Origin: Neoceratodus forsteri
Taxonomy: Eukaryota; Chordata; Ceratodontiformes; Ceratodontidae
Assembly: GCA_016271365.2 (NCBI GenBank)
Contig: CM057450.1
Span: forward strand, 1,807,057,967 to 1,807,121,966
Length of the DNA: 64,000 nt
Reading direction: 5' to 3'
A model generated the notes under the pieces. The model did not search any database. It had not been told where the DNA came from and saw only the letters and a list, made by a program, of their open reading frames with translations. Positions 20,453-30,220 of this stretch are shown piece after piece; positions within the stretch are counted from its first letter, which is position 1, and every line of letters begins with the position of its first letter. The translations under genes and the position numbers were made by a program.

Positions 20453-21016
20453 TTTTTTTTCTTAATTTCTTTCTGTACCTCCTCAGCTGGGGGGGTGGTC
20501 TTGTGGTTCCCCCTGTACTGCCTGCCCTCTTGGCCCCTGCATTAGCCGCAGTCCTGAGATCTACCCCCTCGTCCTACCCTCCCCAGGATGCTTCACAGTG
20601 GATACTTGCCTATCACACTGCGGAAGACCAGAAGGCTGGTCTTGGGGGGAGCTAGCTTTCAATGCATCCAATGCGCACCAGAGTATTCTTTTTCCACTGT
20701 AATTACCTTCACAGCGTGGGCTTGCAGTGATGCCAGGGATGCTGCCGCACACACTTCTGCATACTGCATGTCCAATGTCAGCCCGTGCTGACCCACACTG
20801 TGAGCCCCGAGCATGCACCAGTCCAGAAGCCAGTACCTCAGCAGTTGTCCCTTCCCACCCTCCCCGGAGAAGGGAAGCAGACCATGGGATGCTCATTACT
20901 CATTCCACATCGGTAGACCCTCCGACACCCAAGGACGCTCCCAATTCTTTGTCATCGGTGTGGTAAGAGGTAAGGCGCCAGCACCTCAGAGCTCTACACC
21001 ACCGGGCCACCTCCAT
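20453..21016 (-). mobile_element. Unclassified retroposon, 564 bp, reversed
   Basis: The insert opens with a run of eight T at 20453-20460, the poly(A) tail of a minus-strand retroposon. It is flanked by GAGTGGAAAG (20443-20452) and GAGTGGAAG (21017-21025), a target-site duplication. Removing it rejoins CR1. On the minus strand a 111-codon ORF (20896-20561) lacks a known domain. The GC-rich sequence could be the 5' region of an unidentified LINE or a processed transcript. Confidence 0.6.
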
Positions 21017-21178
21017 GAGTGGAAGTTGAGGGGAGGGAGCTCAGGAAACACTATTTTATGGAAAGGGTAGCGGAACCATGGAAAAGGCTTCCCGCCAAAG
21101 TGGTGGAATCAAAGACAGTGACATCATTCAAGATAGGGTGGGATAGGGAAAAAGCTTGAATAAAAACAATGGGAGCAG
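21017..21178 (+). mobile_element. CR1 LINE, part 2 of the second nest's outer layer
   Basis: The frame continues with GRELRKHYFMERVAEPWKRL and KVVESKTVTSFKIGWDREKA, the usual CR1 C-terminus. It is cut by the L1 insertion, whose left target duplication AATGGGAGCAG occupies 21168-21178. Confidence 0.8.
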
Positions 21179-21339
21179 GGACTTCTGGTGACATCACCAA
21201 CCGGCATGGTATCTTAACCTAGAGCTCTGGGACCGCGGTGCTAGAATCTAACGCAATCCAGCATGGTTAGCCCCCAAGCAGCCTTTAAAATAATGGTGAC
21301 AAGCAGCAATGAGTCAGACAGCGAAGATGAGGGGAAGAT

Positions 21340-22347
21340 TTGCGGCAAAAAGCAACAGCAGATGTAGATCCAGAGCAGACTGCAGCCCCAGTGCCTCTCT
21401 CTCTCTCTCGGGCCTCTGAATTTGCTGCGGGCTCTGGGGGGGAGGAGGATGAGACGCCCTTGCGACATAGCACCTTAGATGGCAGGGCCACAGCACACAT
21501 TCTGAAAATGCTGCAGAGAATCGACTCCAATGTTAAGGATATAAAACAGGAGCTGAACCATTTGGAGAGACGCACCACTGGCCTGGAGACCAATGTTGAT
21601 GGTCTGAGGGAAGACACACTCAAATTGAGCCATACGGAGGTGTTCCTAGCCAGACAGGAACGCAAGCTGACTATGAGGGCAAAGGATGCCGAATCGAGAG
21701 GTCGTAGGAAGACAATCTGTATTTTTGGCTTCCGAGAAGGCAGTGAACAGGACGATCCCTCTGACTTTATCCGATCCTGGCTAAAACAAGAGCTGGACAT
21801 TCCTGATTCTGAACCTCTGGAGCTTGAAAGAGTCCACAGGGCCCTAGGCCCGCGCCTGAAAAATGACACGCCTCCCAGGTCTATACTGGTTAAGTTCAAT
21901 TGATATCCAGTTTAAGAAATGATATTAAGGAAAGCTTGGTCCAAGAAGGACCTTAATCTTAATGGAAAACGTGTATATGTCGATCAAGATTTCCCACCTG
22001 CAACCATGCAGAAATGCAAGAAAGTTCTGGCAGCAATTAAACAGTTAAGGGAGAAACAGGTTAAGGCCCAACTTCGCTACCCAGCCAAGATTTTTATTCA
22101 CTGGGAAGACGTCAGTAGGCTCTACAACTTGCTACATCAAGCCCGAAAACCACTTTCCAAACTTGGAATTGAGCTTCCGGACTACCAACAGGAGCTCATG
22201 GATCCAACTCTCCTTCAGCTTCAGTGGTCAAGTTTGGGCAGGAAGGGCCAGAAGATGGGACTGCGAGGAAATGCAGAACCTGATGACCAGCTCAGCAAAC
22301 ACCTGCTCCATCTTAGCAAAACTTTCTCCAAGCAAGTAACCACCTGA
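21340..22347 (+). pseudogene. L1 ORF1 protein with two internal stops
   Basis: The open frame from 21340 shows an N-terminal low-complexity part, a coiled coil (ILKMLQRIDSNVKDIKQELN to LREDTLKLSHTEVFLARQER, 21500-21660), the RRM beginning RRKTICIFGFREGSEQDD (about 21705) and a C-terminal domain with NGKRVYVDQDFPPATMQKC (about 21960) and YPAKIFIHWEDVSRLYN (22080). Two in-frame stops, TGA at 21901 and TAA at 21913, interrupt the link between RRM and C-terminal domain. The likely original start is further upstream near 21263 (MVSPQAAFKIMVTSSNES), now separated by a frameshift near 21350. Confidence 0.82.
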
Positions 22348-23694
22348 CATTTGTAGCTTAAAAAATGTTTGCTTTCTTTCTTTCCCTTTGGCTTGGCACT
22401 GTTTCTAGCCTACATCTGATAAATATGGGTATTGGTCAGTGGACCCATTGAGACTTTTGAGAGTTGCTTTCTCTTGTTATTATGGGGGAGATTTAAAGAG
22501 CAGATGCACCTTCCTCCGAGAAGAAGGGAGACTGTTTAGCAATCGGGACTGATTGACATGGGTGAATGCTCTCTTCTGCTTTCTCCTTTGTGTGGGGGGA
22601 GGGGGGGGAGAGGAAGGGATCCTGTGTACAGTTCATTATTAGTTTAAAGAAGTTACAGTTTTAAATGTTTAAGCTATGTATGCTTGGTATGACAAAATTG
22701 GGCGCAGAGTGGACGTGGTGCTTCGATCCCTCACTTTGGTTGTCGGGTGAAAGGGAATAAGATGGTGGCTGTATTCTTTATAATATGACACCCCTTCAGT
22801 GAGGGGACAGATTGGTGTGAAACAGCAGTACCTTGATCTTGGGGAGCATAGTGAGTCTGCTGCTCTTGGCGTGATTTTATGTGGCCTAGAGGGCGAACTT
22901 CTGCTATCGACTTAAGATGCTGAGGCATGTCGAAAGAGATTAGGCTGGAAAATGATAAAAAGGGCATGCAAATGATCATTAGCCACACACAGCAATGTTC
23001 CCCTTTCTGTCCCTAGCCCAGTGATTATTCCACGATAGCTCTGCACAGTTCACCATCTTACTTATGGTCATATTGACCCCTTGCTGGATTTGTTATGCCA
23101 GGGGGTGGCTGACGCTGGTTGAGACAGAGAATTGCCTGGAGGTGGTGCCACAGGTAGTAGCCATGCATAGGATCATTTTCACAGGCCTTGGATCAGGACA
23201 TCAGTCACCGGAAACCTGGGTTGTGGTCTAGCTCCTTTACACTGGTTCCTAGTTAGATTTCTTTGGGACTCGAGTGGGGAGTTGTGGGTCACACACCTCA
23301 CTCCTGGAGACCGCACTCTTTCACAGTCTGGTACTGGTGGAAGAGGTGAGGAGCCACAGTTGGCTCGAGCTCTGGGTCAGAAGGAGACTCCTTCTGCTAC
23401 GCTTTCTATGGATAGCATGCCTGCCAGGGGCTGGAGGGGGATGTGGAGATCCTAGCAGGCCTCTGTAAATAGTTATTGTGTTTGGATATTGGGGGAGGGA
23501 GGATAAGGGGAGAGTATCTTTGGTTTTGGGGAGGGAGGGAGGGTTAAGGCAGTGCTGTCAAATAGGGATATGTCAGTTCTCCGTTTAGGGACCCTGGAAA
23601 TAAACTGTTCTGGGGTGCGACACATGGGTAGCCAGCAGTGAGCATTGGAATGCCTCAATCTGATCAGTTGCAAAAAGAACCACAAAGACTTTAA
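22348..23694 (+). other. L1 inter-ORF region, 1.35 kb
   Basis: Non-coding sequence between ORF1 and ORF2. It is long for an L1 spacer, and I see no second element inside it by eye. G-rich runs occur at about 22597-22612 and 23491-23545. Confidence 0.5.
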
Positions 23695-24729
23695 ATGGAA
23701 ACCTTAAGAATTCAGTCCCTGAATGTTAAGGGGCTTAACACGCCGATAAAGAGGTACTCCATCCTCAAAGATTTAGCAAGATCCAGATGCGACATAGGGC
23801 TATTACAAGAGACACATCTCTCACCCTCTGAACGTTTAAAGTTGAGGCACCTGTGGGTGGGAGACATGGTAGCCTCGTCCCATCCTAAAGTTAAAAAAGC
23901 AGAAGTGGCCATATTAATCCGAAAGGGGCTTAGCTTCTCCCGGCTTAGCACACACATGGATACGGAGGGGAGATTAGTAGCAGTCACTGGGAAAATAGCT
24001 GATCGACTGATCCACGTGGTAAATGTCTATGCTTCCAAGCCCTGCAACCCACAATTTTTCAGACAGGTGTTTGGCTACTTGGCGACCTTGGACTCAGGCC
24101 AAATCATTATGGGGAGAGACTGGAATTGCGTGGAGAGTTCGCAGTGGGACAGATTAGGACAAGGGAAATCAGTGGAAAAGAATCCCAGCCAGAGTCCTTT
24201 CGCATTTGAGGGAGGAGAGTGGTTTGGTAGACACCTGGTGAGAGAAGTTCCCCACAAGTAGAGATTTTACCTTTTATTCACATGCTCAGAATTCATACTC
24301 AAGAATCGATAGGTTCTACACACAAAAAACATGGTTGCACACAGTTTTAGACCAAGAAATTTACCCAATTTGCCTCTCTGATCATGCCAAAATAGGGGTC
24401 ACTTTGAAGCTGGGACCCTCTACACGTCAATCAGTTTGGCCGCTCAATGCAAGTTGGCTAAAGGACAAAGTGTTTGTTTCCAAACTTGAGGTAATTAATA
24501 ATTACCTGGCTGAGAATATGGGCACTACCTCAAAACTCAAGTACCTGTGGGATGGACTGAAGGCAGTGGTAAGGAGCGAGACCATCTCGTATGCTTCTAA
24601 CAAAAAGAAAGCTGCTCAGCAACAGCGGAGCAGTTTGGAGCAGAAAATTAGGGAACTGGAAGCAGAACATAGAATTCGATGGCCATACTGGGGAAGCTTA
24701 AAAAAGCAAGGGAGAAGTTTCAAGATCTC
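23695..24729 (+). pseudogene. L1 ORF2, endonuclease part
   Basis: ATG 23695 opens METLRIQSLNVKGLNTPIKR, the start of the apurinic-type endonuclease. Motifs follow: LLQETHLSPSERLKLRHLW (catalytic Glu), VVNVYASKP, GRDWNC (the GDxN equivalent, near 24115) and, after a frameshift near 24258, RIDRFYTQKTW and CLSDHAKIGVTL (the SDH motif, about 24370). A linker rich in Lys and Gln follows. The frame stops at the DIRS-2 insertion after KFQDL; codons CAA GAT CTC are directly followed, across the insertion, by TTG GAA CAG. Confidence 0.85.
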
Positions 24730-24920
24730 ATCTGTGTCAATCTTCACCATTCATCACCTTTGGGTATATGGCCGGAGGTCATGATCCCGTGGAAGATCTT
24801 TTTTTTTTTTGGTAGGCGGAGCTGACGCACCATCGACGCCGCCCTCAAGGCTGACGCATTGCGTGGCGCTCACGGGTTGGCCATTAGGCGCTGTCGACTC
24901 CGCCTGCCTGCCAGTTCTTT
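24730..24920 (+). repeat. DIRS-2 left inverted terminal repeat
   Basis: Pairs with about 30040-30220. Matching blocks are TATGGCCGGAGGTCATGA with TCATGACCTCCGGCCATG, TGGCGCTCACGGGTTGGCC with GGCCAACCCGCAAGCGCCA, and GCCTGCCTGCCAGTTCT with AGAACTGGCAGGCAGG. Confidence 0.85.
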
Positions 24921-25147
24921 GTCTCCTGCCGTCGAGGTCACCTCATGGGAAGCTCTGCAGAACTTCAGGCCTATCGCCTATGCAGTTGCAAGTTACAGTA
25001 CCATACTATTCCTCCATGCCGCAGTCCGTCGGTTCCTTTCCTGCCGGTTCTAGTTGCCTTACTCGACGTCGCTTGGTAAGACCTTTCCATTTATTTTTTA
25101 TTCTTGGCAACGTTGAGTCTGTTTTTGGTGTTTTTTCCTCGTAGGTC

Positions 25148-27975
25148 ATGTCTGGGTCGGAGGGCCAGAAGACTTTGAAGACGGGACGGCCCCCCCCATG
25201 CGACGGTGCCCTTGCAGCCGTAAATATTCCGTCACCGACCAGCACGACCGTTGCCTTATGTGTCTTGGCCCGCTTCATGACATGGATTCGTGCGACGCCT
25301 GTTTCTCCATGGACCGCCGGGTCATCGAGCAACACGCGTGGAAAATGGGGCAAGCTCCGCCGACTTTTGGGGGTCGGGTGCGCACTAGTCGGGCCAAGCC
25401 ACGTACTCTCGGCCTTTCCTCCGGGTCCCCTCCAGGTTCTATATGGACCGAGGAGGAGGGAGCCTCAACTTCTAGTAGCCTGGCCATTGCTGAGGCTCCT
25501 TCCGCGGTGCAGGAGGCCCGTCCCGCTCCTTCTGGGGGGCGGGAGGCACTGCCAAGGCAATCGCCCCTTCAGGGGTGAAGGCTCCCCTGGTGTCAGACCC
25601 GCGGTTCGCAAGGCCTGAGTCGGCGCCATTGGTTGGCGCCATTTTGGGCCTCGGAACAATTTTGCGGCACTGTGGGCCCTGATGGAGCCATCGTCGGTGC
25701 CAATTTGTCACTCAGTGCCGTGGCTGCTGTCGGTGCTGTTTGCGGCACCGATAGTGCTAGTGGTGCTATGGGAGTCTCTACGGTGCCATCTTTGTCCTCT
25801 TCTCATCTCGAGCGCCTTCGTTGCACTGAGATTGAGCACGGCGTCATGTCCGGCTCGGGACGCGGCTCCATGGGGGTTTTGGAATCCACTGTCAATGCCA
25901 TCGTCAGCACTGCCCCTGCCCTTGGAGCTGGGTGACACCGTCTGCAGCGCCAATGGCACTGCTCGGAACTCTTGGCGGTGCCATCCCGCCCTCGGTGCCC
26001 TCTCATGGCCCGTGGGCCAGACAGCACTGCGGACTGCTCCTGAACGGGCTGCTGTTCGGCTAGCCATGTCCTCCGCTGGATACCTGCTCTTGGTGCTGTG
26101 GGGGGCACTGGCACTGGCTCAGGTGTGGTCTCTGTTTCTGGCACCCCATTTGGCAAAGATGGCAGCGGGCGTTCCTACGGTCTAGCACTGGGCCTCGGCC
26201 TCTACCTCTTCAGAGGTGGAGTCAGACTCTGAGTCAGACAAGCAGTCTGACTCCTGGGGGTTGATTGTTGGTGTGGGCGACTCTGTAGTGTCCTTGATAG
26301 ACTGGAGTCAGCCCCCTTCTGAGGTGGGGTCGGTGCCTGCCAAGACTGGTGTCAGGGGTGCTGACCAGTGGGCAGTGGTGCAGGCCACCATTGCTCTACA
26401 GCCCAGTCTTGTTGGGTTCACTGACCCCTCAGCAGTGGTACCCCCGCATGTGGTGTACCTGGATCGCCCAACTTTGGGGCCGATCAGGGCACCTATGGGA
26501 GGGGAGGGTACTGTGCCCTGGATAGCTCCTTTGGGTGCTGGCCAGGGCTGTCAGCTACCTAGGCTGGCCCTCTCAAGGAGGAGGGCTCTCTCAGATTCCG
26601 AGGGGTCGAGGTGCATGGGGTCTGCACGACGACCTTTTTCTGGGGCCCACCCGGGCTCTGGGAGAAGCCATAGTGCGGATCTCTGCTCTTCTTCCTCGAT
26701 CTCTTTGAGAGAGCCCCATTCTTTTGAGGTAGGGACCCGTCCTTCTGGACCTATATGGCCCCAGTCACCTCACAGGGGGGATTCTTCTAGGCGCAGCCAA
26801 GGCAGTACTGAAATGGTTGTTCAGCTGTCAGCTGTGGAGTCTTCTGGAGCACCTTCTTCGGGTGCTTTTGGTCTGCTCCATAGCCCAGGCGGAGGTCAGC
26901 CGACATCTCTTCTCGGCTCTGTCCCTATCCCTCTGCCACATTCTCCTGCGCTCCCATGCATCCTTGGTCCTAGCGGGCCCCTCTCCTGGTAGCAGTTCAG
27001 GGCTGTGGCTGCTCAGTTCCCAGCTTACGTCAGGGCAATGGACAGTCAGGTTTTTCAACCTCCCCCCAAGCAGCCACCCTCTGAGCAGTCGGTGTCCTCC
27101 AACTCTTCATCCCCCTCTTCTGGGGGAGAGGAGCCTTCTGTCCACATCTCTTCAGCCGCTGATCTCGCTGAGTATCAGCATTTCCTCGTGAGGATGTTGG
27201 AGGACTTGCACCTCACACCTGCCACTTTAAGCAATCCAGAGCACTCGGGGCACGCCTTTCTAGGCAATTTCAGCGAGGCCACCCTTGTGGTGCCCCCCTG
27301 GCCTGCTCCCTTTCAGGAGGCGTCGTTGCGTTCCTGACAGAGGCCCTCTCCAGAGTTCCTGCCCCTAGGGATCTCTGCCAGTGGTATTGCACCCCCACAG
27401 AGTCTCCAGGTTCCATGCCTCATCCGCAGTCCAGATTGACGCAGTTGGACACTCCCGATGGGCTTCGCGCCCTTCACCATGACCGGCCCCCAGATCAAGA
27501 CTCCTCAGATTTTGACTTCTGGGGTAGGAGGGCTTTCTACTCGGCACGGTTGTTGCTTTCTATTTCTGCACATCAGGCCCACTATGCAGCCTATGACAGG
27601 TTCTTGTGGTCCAGGCTAGGTGAGCTCCTAGCCTCGTTGCCTGACACGGAGCAAACCAGACAAGCCATTGCACTCTCTGCGCGTGGTCTGGAGCTGGCAA
27701 GGCACCAAGAGAGGGCATCCTGTAATGCCAGTGAGGTAGCTACCAGGGTCGTAGGGACAGTGATCTGCACTAGGTAGATGGCACAGCTGCGTCTTTCCCT
27801 GTTGTCACCCTTGGCCCGGCATAGGGTGATTAACTCCGCTCACCAGAGAACCTCTCTCTTCTCCTGTAGAGCGAGACGGTGTTTGTCAGTGCAACTTCCT
27901 TCCCCCTCCGGGGGGTTCCCGTCTCACTCTCTCCACTCTTGGGCCTCTCCAGGCCCTGAAGGTTCTCCCTCTTAG
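25148..27975 (+). pseudogene. DIRS-2 gag, broken
   Basis: The ATG at 25148 is followed by a C7 run (about 25190-25196) that shifts the frame. The conserved N-terminal domain reads from 25198: CSRKYSVTDQHDRCLMCLG, LHDMDSCDACFSMDRRVIEQ and APPTFGG. The hexamer-rich low-complexity region spans about 25620-26110. The C-terminal part has EEPSVHISSAADLAEYQHFL (about 27130), MLEDLHLTPATLSNPEHSG, DFDFWGRRAFYSARLLLSI (27510) and LELARHQERASCNASEVA with SPLARHRVINSAHQRT (about 27690-27850). Several single-base indels and stops separate these blocks. The coding content matches DIRS gag only. Confidence 0.75.
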
Positions 27976-28055
27976 TGTGTCACCCACTGAGAGCTAAGGG
28001 ACTCTGTCCCTTAGGGTTTAAAAGAAAAACCCCTTCAGGTGGGCTCGGCACTCAC

Positions 28056-28153
28056 CCAAAGGTGATGAATGGTGAAGATTGACACAGATAAGATATGAAC
28101 ATTACATACCTACCATAGTTATGATCTTTCTGTGTATCTTCACCATTCATCAC
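28056..28153. repeat. DIRS-2 internal complementary region
   Basis: Reads CCAAAGGTGATGAATGGTG with GACACAGATAAGATATGAAC, then ACATACCTACCATAGTTATG and ATCTTTCTGTGTATCTTCAC. The first half complements the left terminus and the second half the right terminus. It preserves the sequence ATATCTTATCTG (on the opposite strand) that joins the two ends in the circular form. Confidence 0.88.
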
Positions 28154-28645
28154 AATCTGCCCTCCATCCCCCTGGGGCCTCAGTCTCTGGGTCCCCCTCC
28201 CTGTCTGTGCCCAACCTTGCCCCCCTCCTTTCTTTGTCAGAATTAGGGGTAAACAAGCACATAGGAGGACTGTATTCTGGGAGAGTGATCAGCATGGTGG
28301 GCACTCCTTCTACAGTGCATTAGCTCCACCCCTCTGGGGTGGGAGTTGGCAGTTGCCCTCCATTCTCTCCTCCTTCTTGTTCGCATCCATCTTATTTTTC
28401 CTTGTCCTTTGGACTATCCTTTATTACCGAAAAAAATAAAAAAAAAATAAAACTCTTTTTCCTTTTTCACCAAAAATCTTTCCTTGAGAGGGTGTTAATT
28501 CTCTGTGCCCTGTCCTTCTTCCAGAATAGCCGATTCTGCTCAAATGGAGTTTTGCCAGCCATTCTGTGCCTTGAATTCTGGCAAGAAGCCTTTGGCTACT
28601 CCTTGCAGTTCCTATACAGTCTGGAGATGGACCAGAGTCTGGGAT

Positions 28646-29812
28646 AGAAACATAGAATTTGACAGCAGATAAAGACCGCTTGGCCCACCCAGTCTGCCCA
28701 TTTCCCTACCTAATGGATAAGCTGCAGATCCTAGTTAATCAGCAGCCTACTTCTTCCTACCCCCACTCCCTAGAATTGCCTTGTGACTGTCCCATGCATG
28801 CTTGAATTCCGCCACTGTTTTTGACTCCACAGCCTCCTCGGAAGGCCGTTCAACATCCACAACCTCTCTGTAAAAAATACCTTAAATTACCTGGACGCCC
28901 CCTCTGTCTTCAAATTGTGACCCCTTGTTCTTGCACACCTCTTTTTGAAAGATGCTACCCTCTTGGACTTTGTTGATTCCCTTGAGGTACTTGAAAGTTT
29001 CTATCATGTCCCCCTCTCCCTCCTTTCCTCGAGGCTATACATATTAAGCTCCTTAAGTCTCTCTTTATATGTCTTCCGGTGCAGACCCTGCACCATTTTA
29101 GTTGCCCTCCTCTGGACAGCTTCCATCCTGTCTATGTCTTTGCGGAGATTGGGTCTCCAGAACTGCACACAGTACTCCAGATGGGGTCTCACCAGCTGTC
29201 TGTACAGAGGATAATAACTCCTGTTTTCTACTGGTGATGCCTCTCCCTATGCATCCCAGTATCCCCAACCCTCCTTGCCCTGTCACATTGCTTGCCCACC
29301 TTTAGGTCATCTGATGTGACACCCCAGGTCCCTTTCCATTTTTGTTGTTGTTAGTATCTCACCCCCATTGTGTACTCTTCCCCAGGGTTTTTGTTTCCCA
29401 GGTGCATTACCTTGCACTTCTTAGCATTGAATCTAAGCTGCCATACATTTGACCATTCCTCTAGCCTTGCCAAGTCCCTTCTCATCCTTTCCACCCCACC
29501 TTGTGCATCAACTCTGTTGCAGATCTTTGTGTCATCTGCAAAGAGACATACTTTTCCTTCCAGTCCCTCTGCAATGTCACTTATAAAGACATTGAAGAGG
29601 ACCGGTCCTAATACTGAACCCTGCGGTACCCCACTAGTAACCCCCCTTTCTTCAGAGTGGACTCCATTTACTATTACTCTCTGTGTCCTATTCTCCAGCC
29701 AATTCTTTACCCAGGCTGTCATCTTGGGACCCACTCCCAGGCTGGCTAACTTGTATATTAATCTTTTGTGTGGGACTGTGTCAAATGCCTTGCTAAAGTC
29801 TAGGTAGGCCAT
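28646..29812 (-). mobile_element. CR1 LINE inside the DIRS-2 spacer, reversed and well preserved
   Basis: A 5'-truncated CR1 on the minus strand interrupts the 3' spacer; the flanking DIRS sequence lines up with DIRS-3 on both sides. Its 3' end lies at 28646 (complement of CTGTCAAATTCTATGTTTC). The reverse-transcriptase frame is open for 154 codons (29812-29351): MAYLDFSKAFDTVPHKRLIY, GVPQGSVLGPVLFNVFISD and VCLFADDTKICNRVD, with the catalytic FADD intact. The C-terminal part (29192-29004) is also recognisable. This is one of the least decayed coding pieces in the window, consistent with a recent insertion. Confidence 0.88.
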
Positions 29813-30039
29813 TAACCTTCTCCCCTCTCATCCTACTTCCTAAATTCTTTATCCCACCCTACATCCCTCCTCTATTTCCAGAGATTGGGACCACTCCCAA
29901 TCCCTTTAGTTTCCAACTTCTTCCTCTTCTGTCCTCTCAGTTGTTATTTCTCCTTTTAGTTTATATATCTTTTCCTTTTTCTGTCCCTTGGACTTCCTTG
30001 TCCCACCCTCCACTCCCTTCCTCTTACCTCTCCGGTGAC

Positions 30040-30220
30040 TCAGAACTGGCAGGCAGGTGGAGTCGACAGTGCCTATTGGCCAACCCGCAAGCGCCACGCA
30101 ATGTGTCGGCCTCGAGGGCAGCGTCGCGTCGTCATGACCTCCGGCCATGTACCCTAAGTTGATGAATGGTGAAGATGCACAGAAAGATCATAATTACAGT
30201 AGGTACGTAATTTTCATTTC
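30040..30220 (+). repeat. DIRS-2 right inverted terminal repeat
   Basis: Complement of the left terminus, with the additional outer segment from CACAGAAAGATCATAATTAC to GTAATTTTCATTTC that is present only at the right end and in the internal complementary region. L1 ORF2 resumes at 30221. Confidence 0.85.

Larger units (their letters stand above)
24730..30220 (+). mobile_element. DIRS-2: gag-only DIRS retrotransposon
   Basis: It has the same structure as DIRS-1: left terminus ATCTGTGTCAATCTTCACC (24730), gag, internal complementary region (28056-28153), a pyrimidine-rich spacer and a right terminus ending GTAGGTACGTAATTTTCAT. Without the reversed CR1 inside its 3' spacer it is about 4.3 kb. 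It is inserted in L1 ORF2 and precise removal restores the codon order Gln-Asp-Leu-Leu-Glu-Gln, so integration caused no loss and no clear duplication. It has no reverse transcriptase, RNase H, methyltransferase or recombinase. Confidence 0.88.
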
